From positions 5,873,402 through 5,937,401 of the forward strand of contig CM055828.1 in NCBI GenBank assembly GCA_029582265.1: 64,000 bases of DNA, in the 5' to 3' direction. A program made the translations under genes and the position numbers. This stretch comes from Zoroaster sp. YZ-2022 (lineage: Eukaryota > Echinodermata > Asteroidea > Forcipulatida > Zoroasteridae). Positions 22,120 to 33,626 of the stretch are shown piece after piece. The number at the start of each line of letters is the position of its first letter. The first letter of the stretch is position 1. The notes beneath the pieces are model-generated. The model did no database searches, was not told the origin of the DNA, and saw only the letters and a list, made by a program, of their open reading frames with translations.

Positions 22120-23596
22120 GGGAGTCTAGTGCATACTTTAGCACTCCAGTGGAAGTATCGATGCGTTGATCCCTAAAAATGACAGAAACACTTCGAAGCC
22201 TAGTTGCCACTTTTATTTGCAATTAACCAACATGTATTTATAAGGAAATGTAAGAAGCGGCGCGTGAGGACGGCACGCACTTGATATATCAAATCAGGCC
22301 CGCGAGTTGTTTGATGCAAGATATCTGACTACTTCTGACAAGAGGGACCTGTGTTCCAACAGTGTGAATCTACATGTATTCCTTGTTCATTATAATGATA
22401 TCAATCTAGGCTTCTTCTGCGGAGTGTTGTACAGTTGGGTATATCAATTATGGTTGAAGATTTAAGGCTTCGCATGGTGTAGTATTGATATCGTTTCGGT
22501 TTGCAGTAACACATAACACCATGTGTTTATCTTAACTATCGATATTAAGTGAGGTACAGGCTTCTGAAAATAACTCTTTTTTTCGGGAAACAAGAGTTAT
22601 GGTCCTTTTGTAACTTGGAGAAACTGGCAGCCTTAAGGAGAGTACCGATAAGGTATTACAGAAGTTGTAGGATAAACTCCTGCTTCAGTGAAATATGTCT
22701 TGACTCACCGACACCAACACTTCTGTTTTCACTATCAGTCTATTGGTATTTTCAAAAAGCTTTGTGTAAACATTGAAAACAGTATCGAACATCCCTTGAA
22801 ATATTTCTGTCTTTGGTACTCATCAGTGTCAGTATTTTACATTTAATCAAATTATTTGGCAAATAAAAATGTTAATTTTCATGTGGGAATAAATCCGCAA
22901 AAATCCACAAAAATGCTAGTTTGATGCAGTGGGCCTTTATGTAATATATGTATAATGTACTTGTAGGTGTTTGGTCAAGGGGGGGGGGGGGGAGAGAGAT
23001 AAAAACAGAACAAAGTGTGTTCCAAAATCAAAATAATCCAGAACATTTGAAACTGGAATAAAAGTAGACATAAACCCAAAATAGAACATTTTATGTTTTG
23101 AGAGTTTTGCCAAACATTTCTTTAACCTTGCTATGTGGACACGTAAAGTAATCTCAATCAATAAATCAGTCAATCAATCAATCAAAAGTCATTTAGTGCT
23201 CTAATTCAGGAAACAACAGTCATCCTGTATTGATTATAATTGATACAAAGCTTGATATCACACAACCTTGATAAGCATGAGGGGTGTCATCAATGATGTA
23301 GAGAGAGGGGGAAATAAGACGATCGGAAACGCCACAGGAACGCATCTTTATGTGGTGCCAAAGCCACACAGCGATACTTGTCAAGTGCTGTATTAATCAC
23401 ATTTCCTGCACTACATTAATGTTTATGAGAGAGACCTAATTAAAGCTACGGTTGATATGTGGCATTCAGAGATAATATGTCACAACCAATTTTTATTGAA
23501 ATGTTAAAGATGCGTCGTGTGAGTCCCGTCAATTTTTTCTCTTTATTCTGAAAATGATTGCCTTCTTTTGTTGAAAGGAAAACACATACACTCATG
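22120..23596. other. Non-coding stretch with G14 run
   Basis: A run of 14 Gs at 22979-22992 is followed by GA repeats. An (ATCA)n-like tract lies at about 23153-23184 (AATCAGTCAATCAATCAATC) and may be another retroelement tail. No exon is supported. Confidence 0.5.
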
Positions 23597-23618
23597 GCGG
23601 TGTAACATACCTTGGAAA

Positions 23619-24063
23619 GAATGTCGTATCCGGCCGCCACTTTTTAAGGGCTTTTTTGGATTTTGTTTGCAACCACTAACCAATTAAAAAAATCATTCTA
23701 TCGATTTTTGGTGGTACAGAAAGCAAAAACTATCTTTAAAATCCACTTTTTATGATGGTTTTCGGACTTGATTTCCCTTCTAAAAAAATCCTCCCCTTCA
23801 GAAAATAGAAGGATCCTATAGTTGCCACTACGCATGTACAATGACTATGTTGGTCACTAATTGTGGAGTTTACAAGATCAGACCGACATGACTGAGGAAG
23901 TCATCATATACCAAAAATGCCTGATTTTTCATGAAATAAATATCCTGGAATAATTTGAAGTATATGTCCATCATCATCCATATGTTCTCCACCTTACCAG
24001 GTAGGTAAGATTACATTATTGGTTATATTTAATGAAAAATAGTGGCGGCCAGATATGACATTC
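23619..24063. mobile_element. Inverted-repeat DNA element, about 445 bp
   Basis: The left end is GAATGTCGTATCCGGCCGCC plus ACT (23619-23641). The right end, inverted, is GAATGTCATATCTGGCCGCC plus ACT (24041-24063). This is a 23-bp terminal inverted repeat with two mismatches. The pairing may continue weakly outward, since CATACC-like sequence lies on both sides. The interior is AT-rich without a long open frame. No target duplication is obvious and no second copy is in the window. Confidence 0.75.
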
Positions 24064-25414
24064 TACCCCATACCTTATGTGGACATCGTTTTGTTCTCGT
24101 GTAGTTAGGTGTAGTTTTTTCAAAACGTTACATTTGCACTGAAGATTCTTTTTGGAGTGGATTTTGTCTCAATCTTTCCCTTGAATAATTTAGAACCAAC
24201 TCATTAACAACTCATCAGAGATCTTCACTTGGAGCTACTGCATACTTTCATATTATTGTACTTCCATCAGTGGCATAAATAAAAGGGGGTGGGGCAGGGG
24301 GGCGGCTGACCCCCCTGCCTGGATTTTTGAGAAAAAAAATCTCAAATTAGTGATTTTGGGAGAAAATAACATAATAAGCAAGAAGAATAATATATAATAT
24401 TTAAGGATTGCTGATTATTCCGACAGCCTATAATTCCGACTGCCAATTTATCCGACAGAATTTAAATTCACCAGATATAGCCAAAATCATCGGCCAAGGC
24501 CTACTACTAAAACTGCCCATTAATATTGCTCCGACCAGTAACCCGCTTTATGAAAATATGGTCCATAAAAAGGTTTTTCGTATCAAAAAAAAAATGGAGA
24601 TATGTCAGTATATTGAAGAAATGGCCAATTAAATGACTGCTGTATTGCTTTTAGGATGAAGGCCTTTAATGCGTTTAATTCTGGCAATGGTGTCTATGTT
24701 CGTGAAATTGATATGGAACCATACGGTTAAATTTCCCAAACTAATCCATCAAGTTAATGTTACCATCGTAAACTTGCAAATTTTAAGCACGTTTCAGTCA
24801 GTATACATGTACATGTACTTGAATCATCTTCAGGAGAATGTTGGCAAAACTGCTTCTATGAGCATGTTTACTTTCTCTGAATCAGTTTAAAATTGACATT
24901 TCAGAGGGTGCAGTTATAGGACTACCTACATGTAATTTAATGAGCAGTGTTGTGGAAGCATTTTAAACATCGTATTAATTTCACTCATTTTCTTTAAACC
25001 TTCTTCCGAAAAGAAAACTACACATATAGCATACACCATAGCTAACATATTTTCTCTGAAAATAATACACGTAGTTTGTGTTTTTGAAATTTTTATGCAT
25101 GTCCGAGAAAAAAACAATGTAACGTGAGTACTGTCGTATCTTATCCTGTCTTGCACACAATAAACATATTTCTTGACTTCTGCCTTTGTGCTAAGGTACA
25201 TGTTGGTCCGGATTTAATACAACTGCGTCCAAAAAACCCAATAAGTGAACCACTTCAGTATTAGGAAATGACAACACTAGGAAACGACAAAATTCATCAA
25301 AAATGCAACGTGAGTAACTGTGGCACTGCCCATGTCAAGCGTATTTCTCAGATCTTATTGGTAGTGTTCTGCAATCTAAAAGGAAGGTACCAAATCGACT
25401 TCTATGAGTACGTA
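24064..25414. other. Non-coding stretch, nothing recognised
   Basis: Near 24407-24460 the words TCCGACAG, TTCCGACTGCC and TCCGACAGAA recur in a short cluster. Otherwise no landmark was recognised. Confidence 0.45.
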
Positions 25415-25672
25415 AAACAACCAACCTGGGGAAAGTTTCAGCTTATTAAATTTTTCACAAGAAAAATAGTGAATGATGCATTCAGATTGTTTGTATGTCA
25501 TTCTAATGTGAAATTTAGGAAAAAGTCCTCTGTCCTAAATTCAAACAGGAAATTATTTCCTTGGCACCTCAGACAAAATTACCGGTATTTCAGGAAAAGA
25601 TTCACAACATTATCAGGAAGTTTTACTTTTAAATTCAAACATTTTGTTATTTTTTAATTACTAACCCTAACT
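25415..25672 (+). repeat. Dispersed family G copy
   Basis: Begins AAAACAACCAACCTGGGGAA and AGTTTCAGCTTATTAAA, then GCATTCAGATTGTTTGTATG, GGAAAAAGTCCTCTGTCC and GGCACCTCAGACAAAATTAC. It is one of the best left halves; the GATACCATCATC block has decayed. Confidence 0.75.
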
Positions 25673-25837
25673 ATTAAAGCCATGTTTTTTTTGTTTTTTA
25701 TCATGGGTGAATGGGGTCATAAATTGTTCCCCTTTACAGCCCAAATTTTGCTTTGGTCCCCAACCCTTCTGAAGGGCTCACTCTGTTGAGTACCATGCAT
25801 CAATTGTCAATAATAACATTTCCTTCTTTTATAGAGA

Positions 25838-26110
25838 CTTTCACATAACATCCCCAATGCGATTTACATTGGTCACTGGGCCAATATCATTCCTGTAATC
25901 TTTCTCAGCTCCCTGGGCAGTATACAGCCCCCCCCCCCCCCCCCCCCAGCAACCATAACGATTTGGGGACAAGGTATCAACCTCTACCCTCACAGATACC
26001 CATGGGGGGAAAGAGAAGCAATTACAGTAAAGTGGCTTGCTGATGGAAATAAGTACAAGGTCCAAGGCCAGGATTTGAACCTACATTCTAAAGCCTGACA
26101 CGCACTACTC
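25838..26110 (-). mobile_element. SINE S1-like copy, inverted, with C21 run
   Basis: On the minus strand a tRNA-like head (AATGTAGGTTCAAATCC, B box about 26072-26082) is followed by TACTGTAATTGCTTCTC and CCCATGGGTATCTGTGAGGG and then by GTATACTGCCCAGGGAGCTG. A run of 21 Cs (25928-25948) sits in the body. The 3' end differs from the copy at 2414-2744 (ATTGGCCCAGTGACCAATGT in place of GCGCCTTGAGC), so this is a related subfamily. Confidence 0.8.
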
Positions 26111-27866
26111 TACTTGGGCGCTGTCACCTCAATACTTTCGATCGCAGGCAGTCCAAAGTAATTTTTGTTCCACGCTACATGAACGTTTCTCTTCAGATTA
26201 AATATGCAACTCAATCAAAAGAAATTTGTTTCCAACCCCAAGTGTTGTGATCGACACATCAGTCATCCTGTTACAAGTGAAACATATGCCCTGCAAATGG
26301 GAAAGTCAACAGACTTAATTCACAAGGAACTGTCCAAGAAAATTGTCAATGTTTTCACAATGGTACAAAGAGTAGGATTACCAGATGCCTGTGGTTTTTT
26401 TTTTTTTTTTTTTTTTTTAAATTGTCGTTTGAAAATGTGAATTTTATACCTTGAAAATAACTGAAGAGGCAGGGGAAATATGTCAAAAAGCGCTATTTCA
26501 GAAGGAAGTGGTGCTTAGGATTCGGATATCAATATGTGAGCATGACATTTAGCGTCAGTGTGTGTCAAGGTCACATGTAATGTAACTGCCTAAGCCTGTA
26601 AGCATACTTACATGTCTGGATTATTTCAAACTTTGGTGAATTACCAAGATGTTTACAGCTGCTCCCCAAATCTACAAGCGGGGAAATATTCTCAGGTTAC
26701 ACAGACAGCATGACACAAATGTAAATATACATGCAGAAGATATGTAGGGAATTGTCTTCAAGACTTTCAAGTCCTGTAACTTTGGGTCTGCGTCTGAGTC
26801 CCAAGTGTCGAGTCCCCAAGTATATGCTGACTCATGATGGTTGAGTCTTTGTCTGAGTTACGAGTTATTCACAAAAATTATAAATTAAACAAAATTAATA
26901 ATAAATTGATTCAGACAATATTGCATTTTTTTTTTGGCCGGGCTGATTCTGCCTTAATTATGTAAAAAAAATTATTACAACATAATTATATGATTATGAT
27001 TTTATTATAATCATTATAATTTTAAAACTTTTTCTCTAATGTTTACAGAGGAATTCCTTCAAATTTAGTAACCTCTGTAGGGTTTAAAAATGGTTAATAT
27101 TGGACAGGTTTTTTTGTTGCTGTCAAGTCAAGAGTCAAAAACCTCTAGTCCGAGTCCCAAGGTCCGAGTCACAACAAGTCTGGCATGGAGATAAAAGAAA
27201 TATGCGCATGTGACGTCCACAACTCAAGCTGTGAAACACCCTAAGAATACACAGCTCATCACGTGACTCTCAAAGTGACAAAAAGTTCCTTGACTTCATG
27301 TAGCTATATGTGTCCCTCGGAGGACTCTGCCATTCATCAAGCTAAGAGCTGCAAGATGATTACTCCATTAGCCAAAATAAGAAGAACAAAAATAGCGGGG
27401 ATTATCATGGACGTTTGCGCATGAGTATGTAAACATGGCCAGAACGAGAACGGAGGGAATGAGATACTAGGGAAATGGGAGGTAATGCAATCGGGTCATC
27501 ATCAGAAGGTACAACGAAGCTTATTTTGTTGACAGTTCATTTCCAGATAATCTTCGGCGTATTATGATCGCCCACTCTGTTTTCTTTCTCACCGCCACCA
27601 CCCCCCCTCTCCTTCATTCTAGCCAGATAGATAAACTGTGGCACTGACTCTAGCACAAGTTAGCCATGGTGCTGTTTGTTGTTTTAAAATCACTTAAAAT
27701 TCTTCAAACATTTCTGAGTTATTCCAATCCATCAAAAGGTTGTTTGTCAAATGTTTGTAGACCGGGAACCACATTCCACCAGTAGACAAATGCAAGATTG
27801 TGAGCAGATTTTGTAATTCCTTAGAGCTACTTTTCTGTAAAAAGAATTCATAAACATTACAGCTTA
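26111..27866. other. Non-coding stretch, T-run and GAGTC-rich patches
   Basis: A T run of more than 20 lies at about 26394-26419. Patches dense in GAGTC/GTCCGAGTC occur at about 26770-26870 and 27120-27185 around an AT-rich middle, recalling the GAGAC-rich repeat at 17.5 kb. No exon is supported. Confidence 0.5.
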
Positions 27867-27870
27867 TTAA

Positions 27871-28140
27871 CCCTATCCCCCTCTTATTCTGGCTAATACT
27901 TTTAGGAACCTTCCTGAATCTTCCAAAATCCATCAGTGCACTTTTGGAAACATGCCCCTATCTTTAAAATGCACCATACATTTTCGTTGATCTTTCATAT
28001 TCAGCACTAAATGGCCTGTACTTCTTGCCAGGTAGTCATTTTGTCCTTTTAAAGAGGTGAAAGTACCAGTTTCCAACAGTGCTGAATTTTTCCCAAAAAG
28101 TGCCCCTTGGAAGATTTTGCAGGATTTGGGGTGGTTAGGG
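27871..28140. mobile_element. Family A relative (A3), complete, 270 bp, TTAA-flanked
   Basis: TTAA at 27867-27870 and 28141-28144. The ends are CCCTATCCCC and GGGGTGGTTAGGG, with inner AATCTTCCAAAATCC / GGAAGATTTTGCAGGATT pairing. The terminal scheme matches family A, but the core has no shared words, so this is a separate subfamily using the same ends. Non-coding. Confidence 0.85.
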
Positions 28141-28144
28141 TTAA

Positions 28145-28548
28145 TTTCTAAAATATGTATCAATCATGATTATTGTTAATTTAAAACATTATGCAAATGA
28201 TATGTTCTATTATGTAACTTGTCGACACAGTCTGTTTATTTTGAGAAAAAATTAAATGCACTATTCAAAATCATAATAATAAAGTGATTTATTCCCAACC
28301 CCTACAACGTCTTCGACAAATTATGACCAAAATAAATATACTTATGAGCAGAATTGTCAGTTTAAGATGTCTTGAAAATGAAGTTTTTCTTTGAAACTGA
28401 TTTCTCATTTTGTAGATGTCTTTGAACTTGTCCATCATTGCCTACAGAGATTTCGATATTATGAACGCATAAACCTTTCATCAATTCACAGCCTGATTAA
28501 AAAGTCATGATGAGTTTTTACCCAAGAGGCAGGCTTACACCGCCATTC

Positions 28549-28555
<7 letters not shown>
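28145..28555. other. Non-coding stretch, nothing recognised
   Basis: No landmark was recognised before the GA repeat. Confidence 0.45.

Positions 28556-28586
<31 letters not shown>
28556..28586 (+). repeat. (GA)n microsatellite
   Basis: About 15 GA dinucleotides, without interruption. Confidence 0.95.
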
Positions 28587-28587
<1 letters not shown>

Positions 28588-29199
28588 GACAAAATGGTCC
28601 GAGGGTGTACTGACTTGCATCTTGAATAAGATCAAAAGGGTAGGACGGACGGGTGATGTTGATTGAGCACACCCTATTTGTCCCTCGGACAAGAAAGTAT
28701 AATTACAGAAAATATAATTTATTATTTATGGAGAGTGACCTCTTCAGTGCTTAACATTGATTCCCAAGTTAAGAGTCACTTTAAGAAAGATGATAGAGTG
28801 TACAAGTTGACCTCAGACCGAGAGATTGCGAGAAATGTCCACGCATGACATAATCAAACTGCGGGGGGCAGCGAGATTTGACCGGGATTGTCTGAATTCC
28901 CTTGTAGTATTTGTGAGCGACATGCCCATATTATCCATGCGCTTCTTGTCAGTCTTTGTGAATTGTATTTTATTTCAGATTTTTATTTTATTTTATTATT
29001 ACAGTAGTACTATTATTTTTTCCCTGGAGGGGTGTTTGGTTTTGTTTCCCAAACATGAAATGGCATCCAAAGGTTGAATTAAAGAACATTTATTTTGGGG
29101 AAAAATAATAAAATATTATTGCAGATTTACCCTAACGTGTGATAAGTACTGTATACTCAGTGTTTCCCGAGTGCTGCGGAGAAAAACACACAATTGCTT

Positions 29200-29272
29200 T
29201 ACACGGGTGGGATTCGAACCTACGATCACCGCGTTCCAACGCACGTGTCTCAACCACTACACCACCGCGGTA
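29200..29272 (-). repeat. tRNA-like domain, left arm outer
   Basis: Read on the minus strand: A-box-like GGTGGTGTAGTGGTTGAG, a palindromic anticodon-arm region GCGTTGGAACGC, and a perfect B box GGTTCGAATCC (29210-29220). Spacing is tRNA-like. It lies inside a repeat and has a twin in the right arm, so it is treated as a repeat-borne promoter, not a tRNA gene. Confidence 0.8.
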
Positions 29273-29437
29273 CGCGCTGAAGTGGATAGTAAGGTTGAAT
29301 TAAAGAACATTGGGAAAAATACAACAACATTTAAAACAAAAATAATACAATATTATTGTTGATTTTTACCATAATGTGTGACAAGCACTGTATACTCTGA
29401 GTTTCCCAAGTGCTGCGGACAAAAATCACAATAATTC

Positions 29438-29511
29438 TACTAGGGTAGGACTCGAACCTATGATCCCCGCGTTCCACAGCAGGTGTCTTATCCACTATAC
29501 CACCGTGGTAT
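29438..29511 (-). repeat. tRNA-like domain, left arm inner
   Basis: Minus strand: GGTGGTATAGTGGATAAG as A box and GGTTCGAGTCC as B box (about 29448-29458), with GTGGAACGCGG between them. It is a diverged duplicate of the domain at 29200-29272, with shared flanks (GTGCTGCGGA, CACTGTATACTC). Confidence 0.8.
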
Positions 29512-30070
29512 CCGCCGACAATACCCCAGTTCATACATGTATGTCGATGGATAATGTAACCACGGTTCACCACTGGACAATAAAGAAGGAGAGTCACTCC
29601 CTTCCTTTCTATTTTGGTATCGATGGATCACCGTTGGATATTTCGTCAAAATAACGGAATGAGGGGATGAAATCAAATTGAAGAGGCTTGTATGTTGTTT
29701 GTGTATCCTAATGTGCTTTTCGCGTTGAACACAAACTCTCTTTTGGGAACTTATGGACAAAAATGGCATGGTGAACCGTCATGGTGAACCGTGTACGGTG
29801 CACCCTACAATAAAGTTCTGATCATCTGTGTTTTGCGCGCAAGCGCATTACAGCCATGCATCGTCCTTAAACAATATTTTCTGAAATAATATTCTTATGA
29901 ATGAATAAAATTGCACCCAGAAACATGTTATCACTTAAAAGAGAGTTTGTGTTCAACGCGAAAAGCGTATTAGGATACACAAACAACATATAAGCCTCTT
30001 CAAGGGAGTGAGTCTCCTTCTTTATTGTACAGTTAAATGTTCTTTAATTTAACCTTAGTGTCCACTTCAG

Positions 30071-30138
30071 CGGGTACCACGGTTGAGACATGTGCGTTGG
30101 AACGCGGTGATCGTAGGTTCGAATCCCACCCGTGTAAA
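30071..30138 (+). repeat. tRNA-like domain, right arm, A box damaged
   Basis: B box GGTTCGAATCC is intact (30117-30127) and GCGTTGGAACGC is present. About 13 bp covering GGTGGTGTAGT are deleted relative to the left-arm copy, which would remove the A box. Confidence 0.8.
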
Positions 30139-30571
30139 ACAATTGTGTGTTTTTCTCCGCAGAACTCGGGAAACACTGAGTATACAGTACTTATCACACG
30201 TTAGGGTAAATCTACAATAATATTTTATTATTTTTCCCCAAAATAAATGTTCTTTAATTCAACCTTTGGATGCCATTTCATGTTTGGGAAACAAAACCAA
30301 ACACCCCTCCAGGGAAAAAATAATAGTACTACTGTAATAATAAAATAAAATAAAAAACTGAAATAAAATAAAATTCACAAAGACAGACAAGAAGCGCATT
30401 GATAAAATGGGCATGTTGCTCACCAGGGAATTCAGACAATCCCGGCCAAAATAGTTGGGACACGTGACAATAAACATACCCTCCCCTGTCCCCCGCTCCC
30501 CCCACCAATGTTGTTATCTCCAGCCGGAGCACAGACCTTGGAATGAGAGCCAACATTGTCAGGGGGCCGGG

Positions 30572-30619
30572 GGGGGGGGCAGCGAGATTTGACCGGGATT
30601 GTCTGAATTCCCTTGTAGT
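30572..30619 (+). repeat. Direct copy of the palindrome's left border
   Basis: GGGGGGCAGCGAGATTTGAC and GGGATTGTCTGAATTCCC plus TTGTAGT repeat the sequence at 28862-28907, just before the left arm. An inverted remnant (GGGAATTCAGACAATCCCGG) closes the right arm at about 30427-30446. This third copy abuts the (GGGGCT)n array. Confidence 0.85.
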
Positions 30620-30628
30620 GGGGGAAGG

Positions 30629-30884
30629 CAGCCCCAGCCCCAGCCCCAGCCCCAGCCCCAGCCCCAGCCCCAGCCCCAGCCCCAGCCCCAGCCCCAGCCC
30701 CAGCCCCAGCCCCAGCCCCAGCCCCAGCCCCAGCCCCAGCCCCAGCCCCAGCCCCAGCCCCAGCCCCAGCCCCAGCCCCAGCCCCAGCCCCAGCCCCAGC
30801 CCCAGCCCCAGCCCCAGCCCCAGCCCCAGCCCCAGCCCCAGCCCCAGCCCCAGCCCCAGCCCCAGCCCCAGCCCCAGCCCCAGC
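30629..30884 (-). repeat. (GGGGCT)n hexanucleotide array, about 43 copies
   Basis: An uninterrupted CAGCCC-phase array of 256 bp with no visible variant unit. Read on the minus strand it is (GGGGCT)n, which has strong G-quadruplex potential. Its period of six leaves every frame open as dipeptide runs (PQ, SP, LG, AG), which explains the apparent long frames here. Confidence 0.97.
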
Positions 30885-33626
30885 ATTGTAGCTTAGCCTC
30901 TCGACCACCAAGCTTGCAAGATGACGACAGGCCGGCTAGAATCCTATAAAGTGGTACAATTGTTTGTTGTGTTGTTTGTGTAACAACTTTTTTTTTATTG
31001 TATTTAGGAAACTTAATAAAAGCCGGGTTTGTACAGAAAACATAGACTTGAAGAGAAACATTTTCAGAGGAAGTATCCGTCAGTTTGAATTACGATCCCT
31101 AAAATGTCAAATGTTGTATACATTTTTACAGCTGTTTCAGGGAAATAACCTCGTTAAAAAAAAACCAGGACGTATGTAACATGGAACCCCTCATATCAAT
31201 TGTCAAATCACCTTGGCTGAATTTGCGGCAAACCTAAGATCATTATTTGGTGAACACAGCCAAGGCGATTAAGGCGTTATTTTATCTTGCACTTAACTCA
31301 TCCAGTCCACTCAAGGGGCCTGCTGGGTGAAGCCCAGTGTGAGCTTTAGGCACACGCTGTGAAACAGCGAACCTCGCCCCCGCCTCACCATCTTGATGTG
31401 TGGAAATTCAGACGGTGTCTTGTTGTGTTTTATTTTATTATTTTTTTTCGTGGTAAATTTAAATGTTATTATACACTGAACCATGTCTGTGTGGGTTCTC
31501 GATCAATCGCCCCTCAATTATGCTAAGCAATTGTATGATTCCTAAAGCACACTGAAAAGTGCATTTACGCTTTAGACTGTTCTAGCCATTCTCTTCATAT
31601 TAAGCAGTTTCTGTTAAATTGTTAGAAAGAAAATATGTTTGTAACAACCAGTGGTGGTAGCTTGTGGAAGGGAGAGGAGATAACTTTCTCCCCAAAAAGA
31701 TTGTGCCCCCCCCTCCCCCTAGTGTCTCCCTGCTTCCAGTTAAGTACTGCAAAAGTTAAAGTTGCCCCCCCCCCTCCACTCACAAATGAAACAATAAATA
31801 TTGGCTAGCTACTGATGCCAACATATCCAATTAATATGAAGACGGAATCAATGTAATGTTAGAATTAAAGTAAAGGACATTAAACTTGTGTTGCTTCATA
31901 AATGCGTAACATTGTAAGAGGCACCCGGGACTTCTCTTGGGCCCCCCCCCCCCCATTGGTAAAGAGTTTTTGTCTTCTGATCATCTTAACATTTTATACA
32001 AAGTCTGATAAATTGTTCTTTGGGCGCTTGCATCAATTATGTAGTTGAACATGTACTGTACATGTAGTTCTGACACCACACACACTCTTATTTAGCTATC
32101 TCTATTGCTCTGTGTCATCTGCATTATGCCAGGTCAGTTGGTCTTCAATGTTGACCTCTTCCCCCGTTCCCTATCCCCTGGAACTCCAAGTCTTTATTTA
32201 TTGGTCTCAGCCAAGTTGTCCGCTGTCCACCGCTTGATAGTTTGCGTAATGCAAGCTCAGTCCAAGACATTTGATCACCATGGAAGAATCACAATTTCTA
32301 TGTTATTGGACATCATTTATTGGATTGTGATTTTCCAAGATCTACCTTCACCAGGACTTAAAGATTTTTCTTGATTGGCTCTATTGGTATTTTCATCGGG
32401 AGAATAGGGTATCAATCAGGATAAAAGTATCTCTTTATAGGGATAGTATAGTTGACATAGACCCCCCCCCCCCCCACCTCTGGATTTGTCTGGATTTTCA
32501 GATTTTTACAAATTGCAATGTTGTGATCCTCCAGATTTTAAAGATTTAAGCAATAAAGGAAAGCAAAGCAAACGCTCAGAACTATAGATTTCACCCCAGT
32601 GCTGTTCACAACAGCGGCCCTGATACCCCTAGTAAAATTTACGTGGATTTTTCAAAACTGCCCAACCACACCCCTGTTACATTGTGGTAAACAAAGCCTG
32701 GTAAAAGTGAACACAAACAGAATGATGGTTTGCATTTTTCTTTGGAATTGAAAATTGATCAATTCAGAATCTTCATTGTCCAAAACAGGTCAGGCTTCAG
32801 TGTTGACAAGGAACGACACCTTCTTCACAGAGTACATGTATATATATGTGTCAAGTAACAGGTTGAGGTTATACCATCCTAGCCAAGGACACTAGTACTT
32901 CAGGAACATGTACTACAGAAGGCCAGTCAGTATAAATATTATGTTAAATCAACAATTGTTGGAGGGATATTCAGATGGTGTATCATTATTGGCAATTGGT
33001 CAGTGTCACTTTTAATTTTTAGAGGCAGCATATGTGGCAGGGTTTTGTTATTTTCACAAAATCCATGGTTGGTCAGATCCAACTACATGTACTTGACGAT
33101 TGTTTAGTTTCCAAGCTTTTGGAGGGTTGTAGGAGGGACTGTCCCTCAACAGATAGCAAGTTGCTAATAACCTTGCCAGTTAAGGTGGTACTTACCCCAG
33201 ACGTGTGATATCAGGTTCCTCCATGTATGGCAGCTGGTTCTAAAAATTCCTTGTATTATTTTGTTATAATGATGCAATACTTACAACATGGTTCGGTGAC
33301 TTTTCTCAATGTGATGCCATGACTTTGTCTCTCTCTGTTATTATTTAGTCAAAAGCCTTTTGTAACATTTAATGTTTTATACTTGGCGACCATATCACCT
33401 CTGTGGTACAGGCCGAGTTGAGTTCTTTAGTTTATCTTCACCTCATACCCCAGTTAACGCACAATCTGGAACAACAAGGACATCATGAGCAGACCTGGTG
33501 GAATAACATGAAACTGGCACATCTGGGCCGGCTTTCTGTCTATTGGGAGTGGCACACAGGTTAGCTACTCTAATGGCTCAATTGCATTCTCTCCACAGAG
33601 GAAGGCAGTGATGAGGGTAATTGGAA
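30885..33626. other. Long non-coding stretch with C runs
   Basis: Three C-rich runs lie at about 31707-31720, 31765-31775 and 31941-31954, and another at about 32462-32475. A family H copy lies at 32371-32458. Near 31208-31268 CCTTGGCTG pairs with CAGCCAAGG. No exon is supported. Confidence 0.5.
32371..32458 (+). repeat. Family H copy 2
   Basis: TTGGTATTTTCATCGGGAGA, ATCAGGATAAAAGTATCTC and GGATAGTATAGTTGACA match the copies at 2913 and 41471. Confidence 0.65.

Larger units (their letters stand above)
28888..30446. mobile_element. Large imperfect palindrome (foldback element) with tRNA-like domains
   Basis: The outer arms 28888-29309 and 30028-30446 are inverted copies, over 90 percent identical by eye. 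Landmarks are TGTCTGAATTCCCT, AGTAGTACTATTATTTTTTC, GTTTCCCAAACATGAAATGG, GTGATAAGTACTGTATACTC and GTAAGGTTGAATTAAAG-like sequence. Inner arms pair at 29578-29604 with 29998-30025 (CAATAAAGAAGGAGA) and at 29684-29742 with 29940-30003 (TTGTTTGTGTATCCTAATG). The unpaired centre is about 29745-29939. The left arm has an extra block, 29318-29577, containing a second tRNA-like domain. No transposase frame is visible. It could be a foldback transposon or two head-to-head SINE-like units. Confidence 0.8.

Noticed and set aside
30071..30138. A functional tRNA gene
   Set aside because: The A box region is deleted and the sequence is part of a duplicated repeat. The intact-looking copies at 29200-29272 and 29438-29511 also lie in repeats and lack a convincing acceptor stem.
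30329..30949. Frames encoding LG, AG, SP and PQ dipeptide runs
   Set aside because: All come from the same (GGGGCT)n hexamer array read in different frames.
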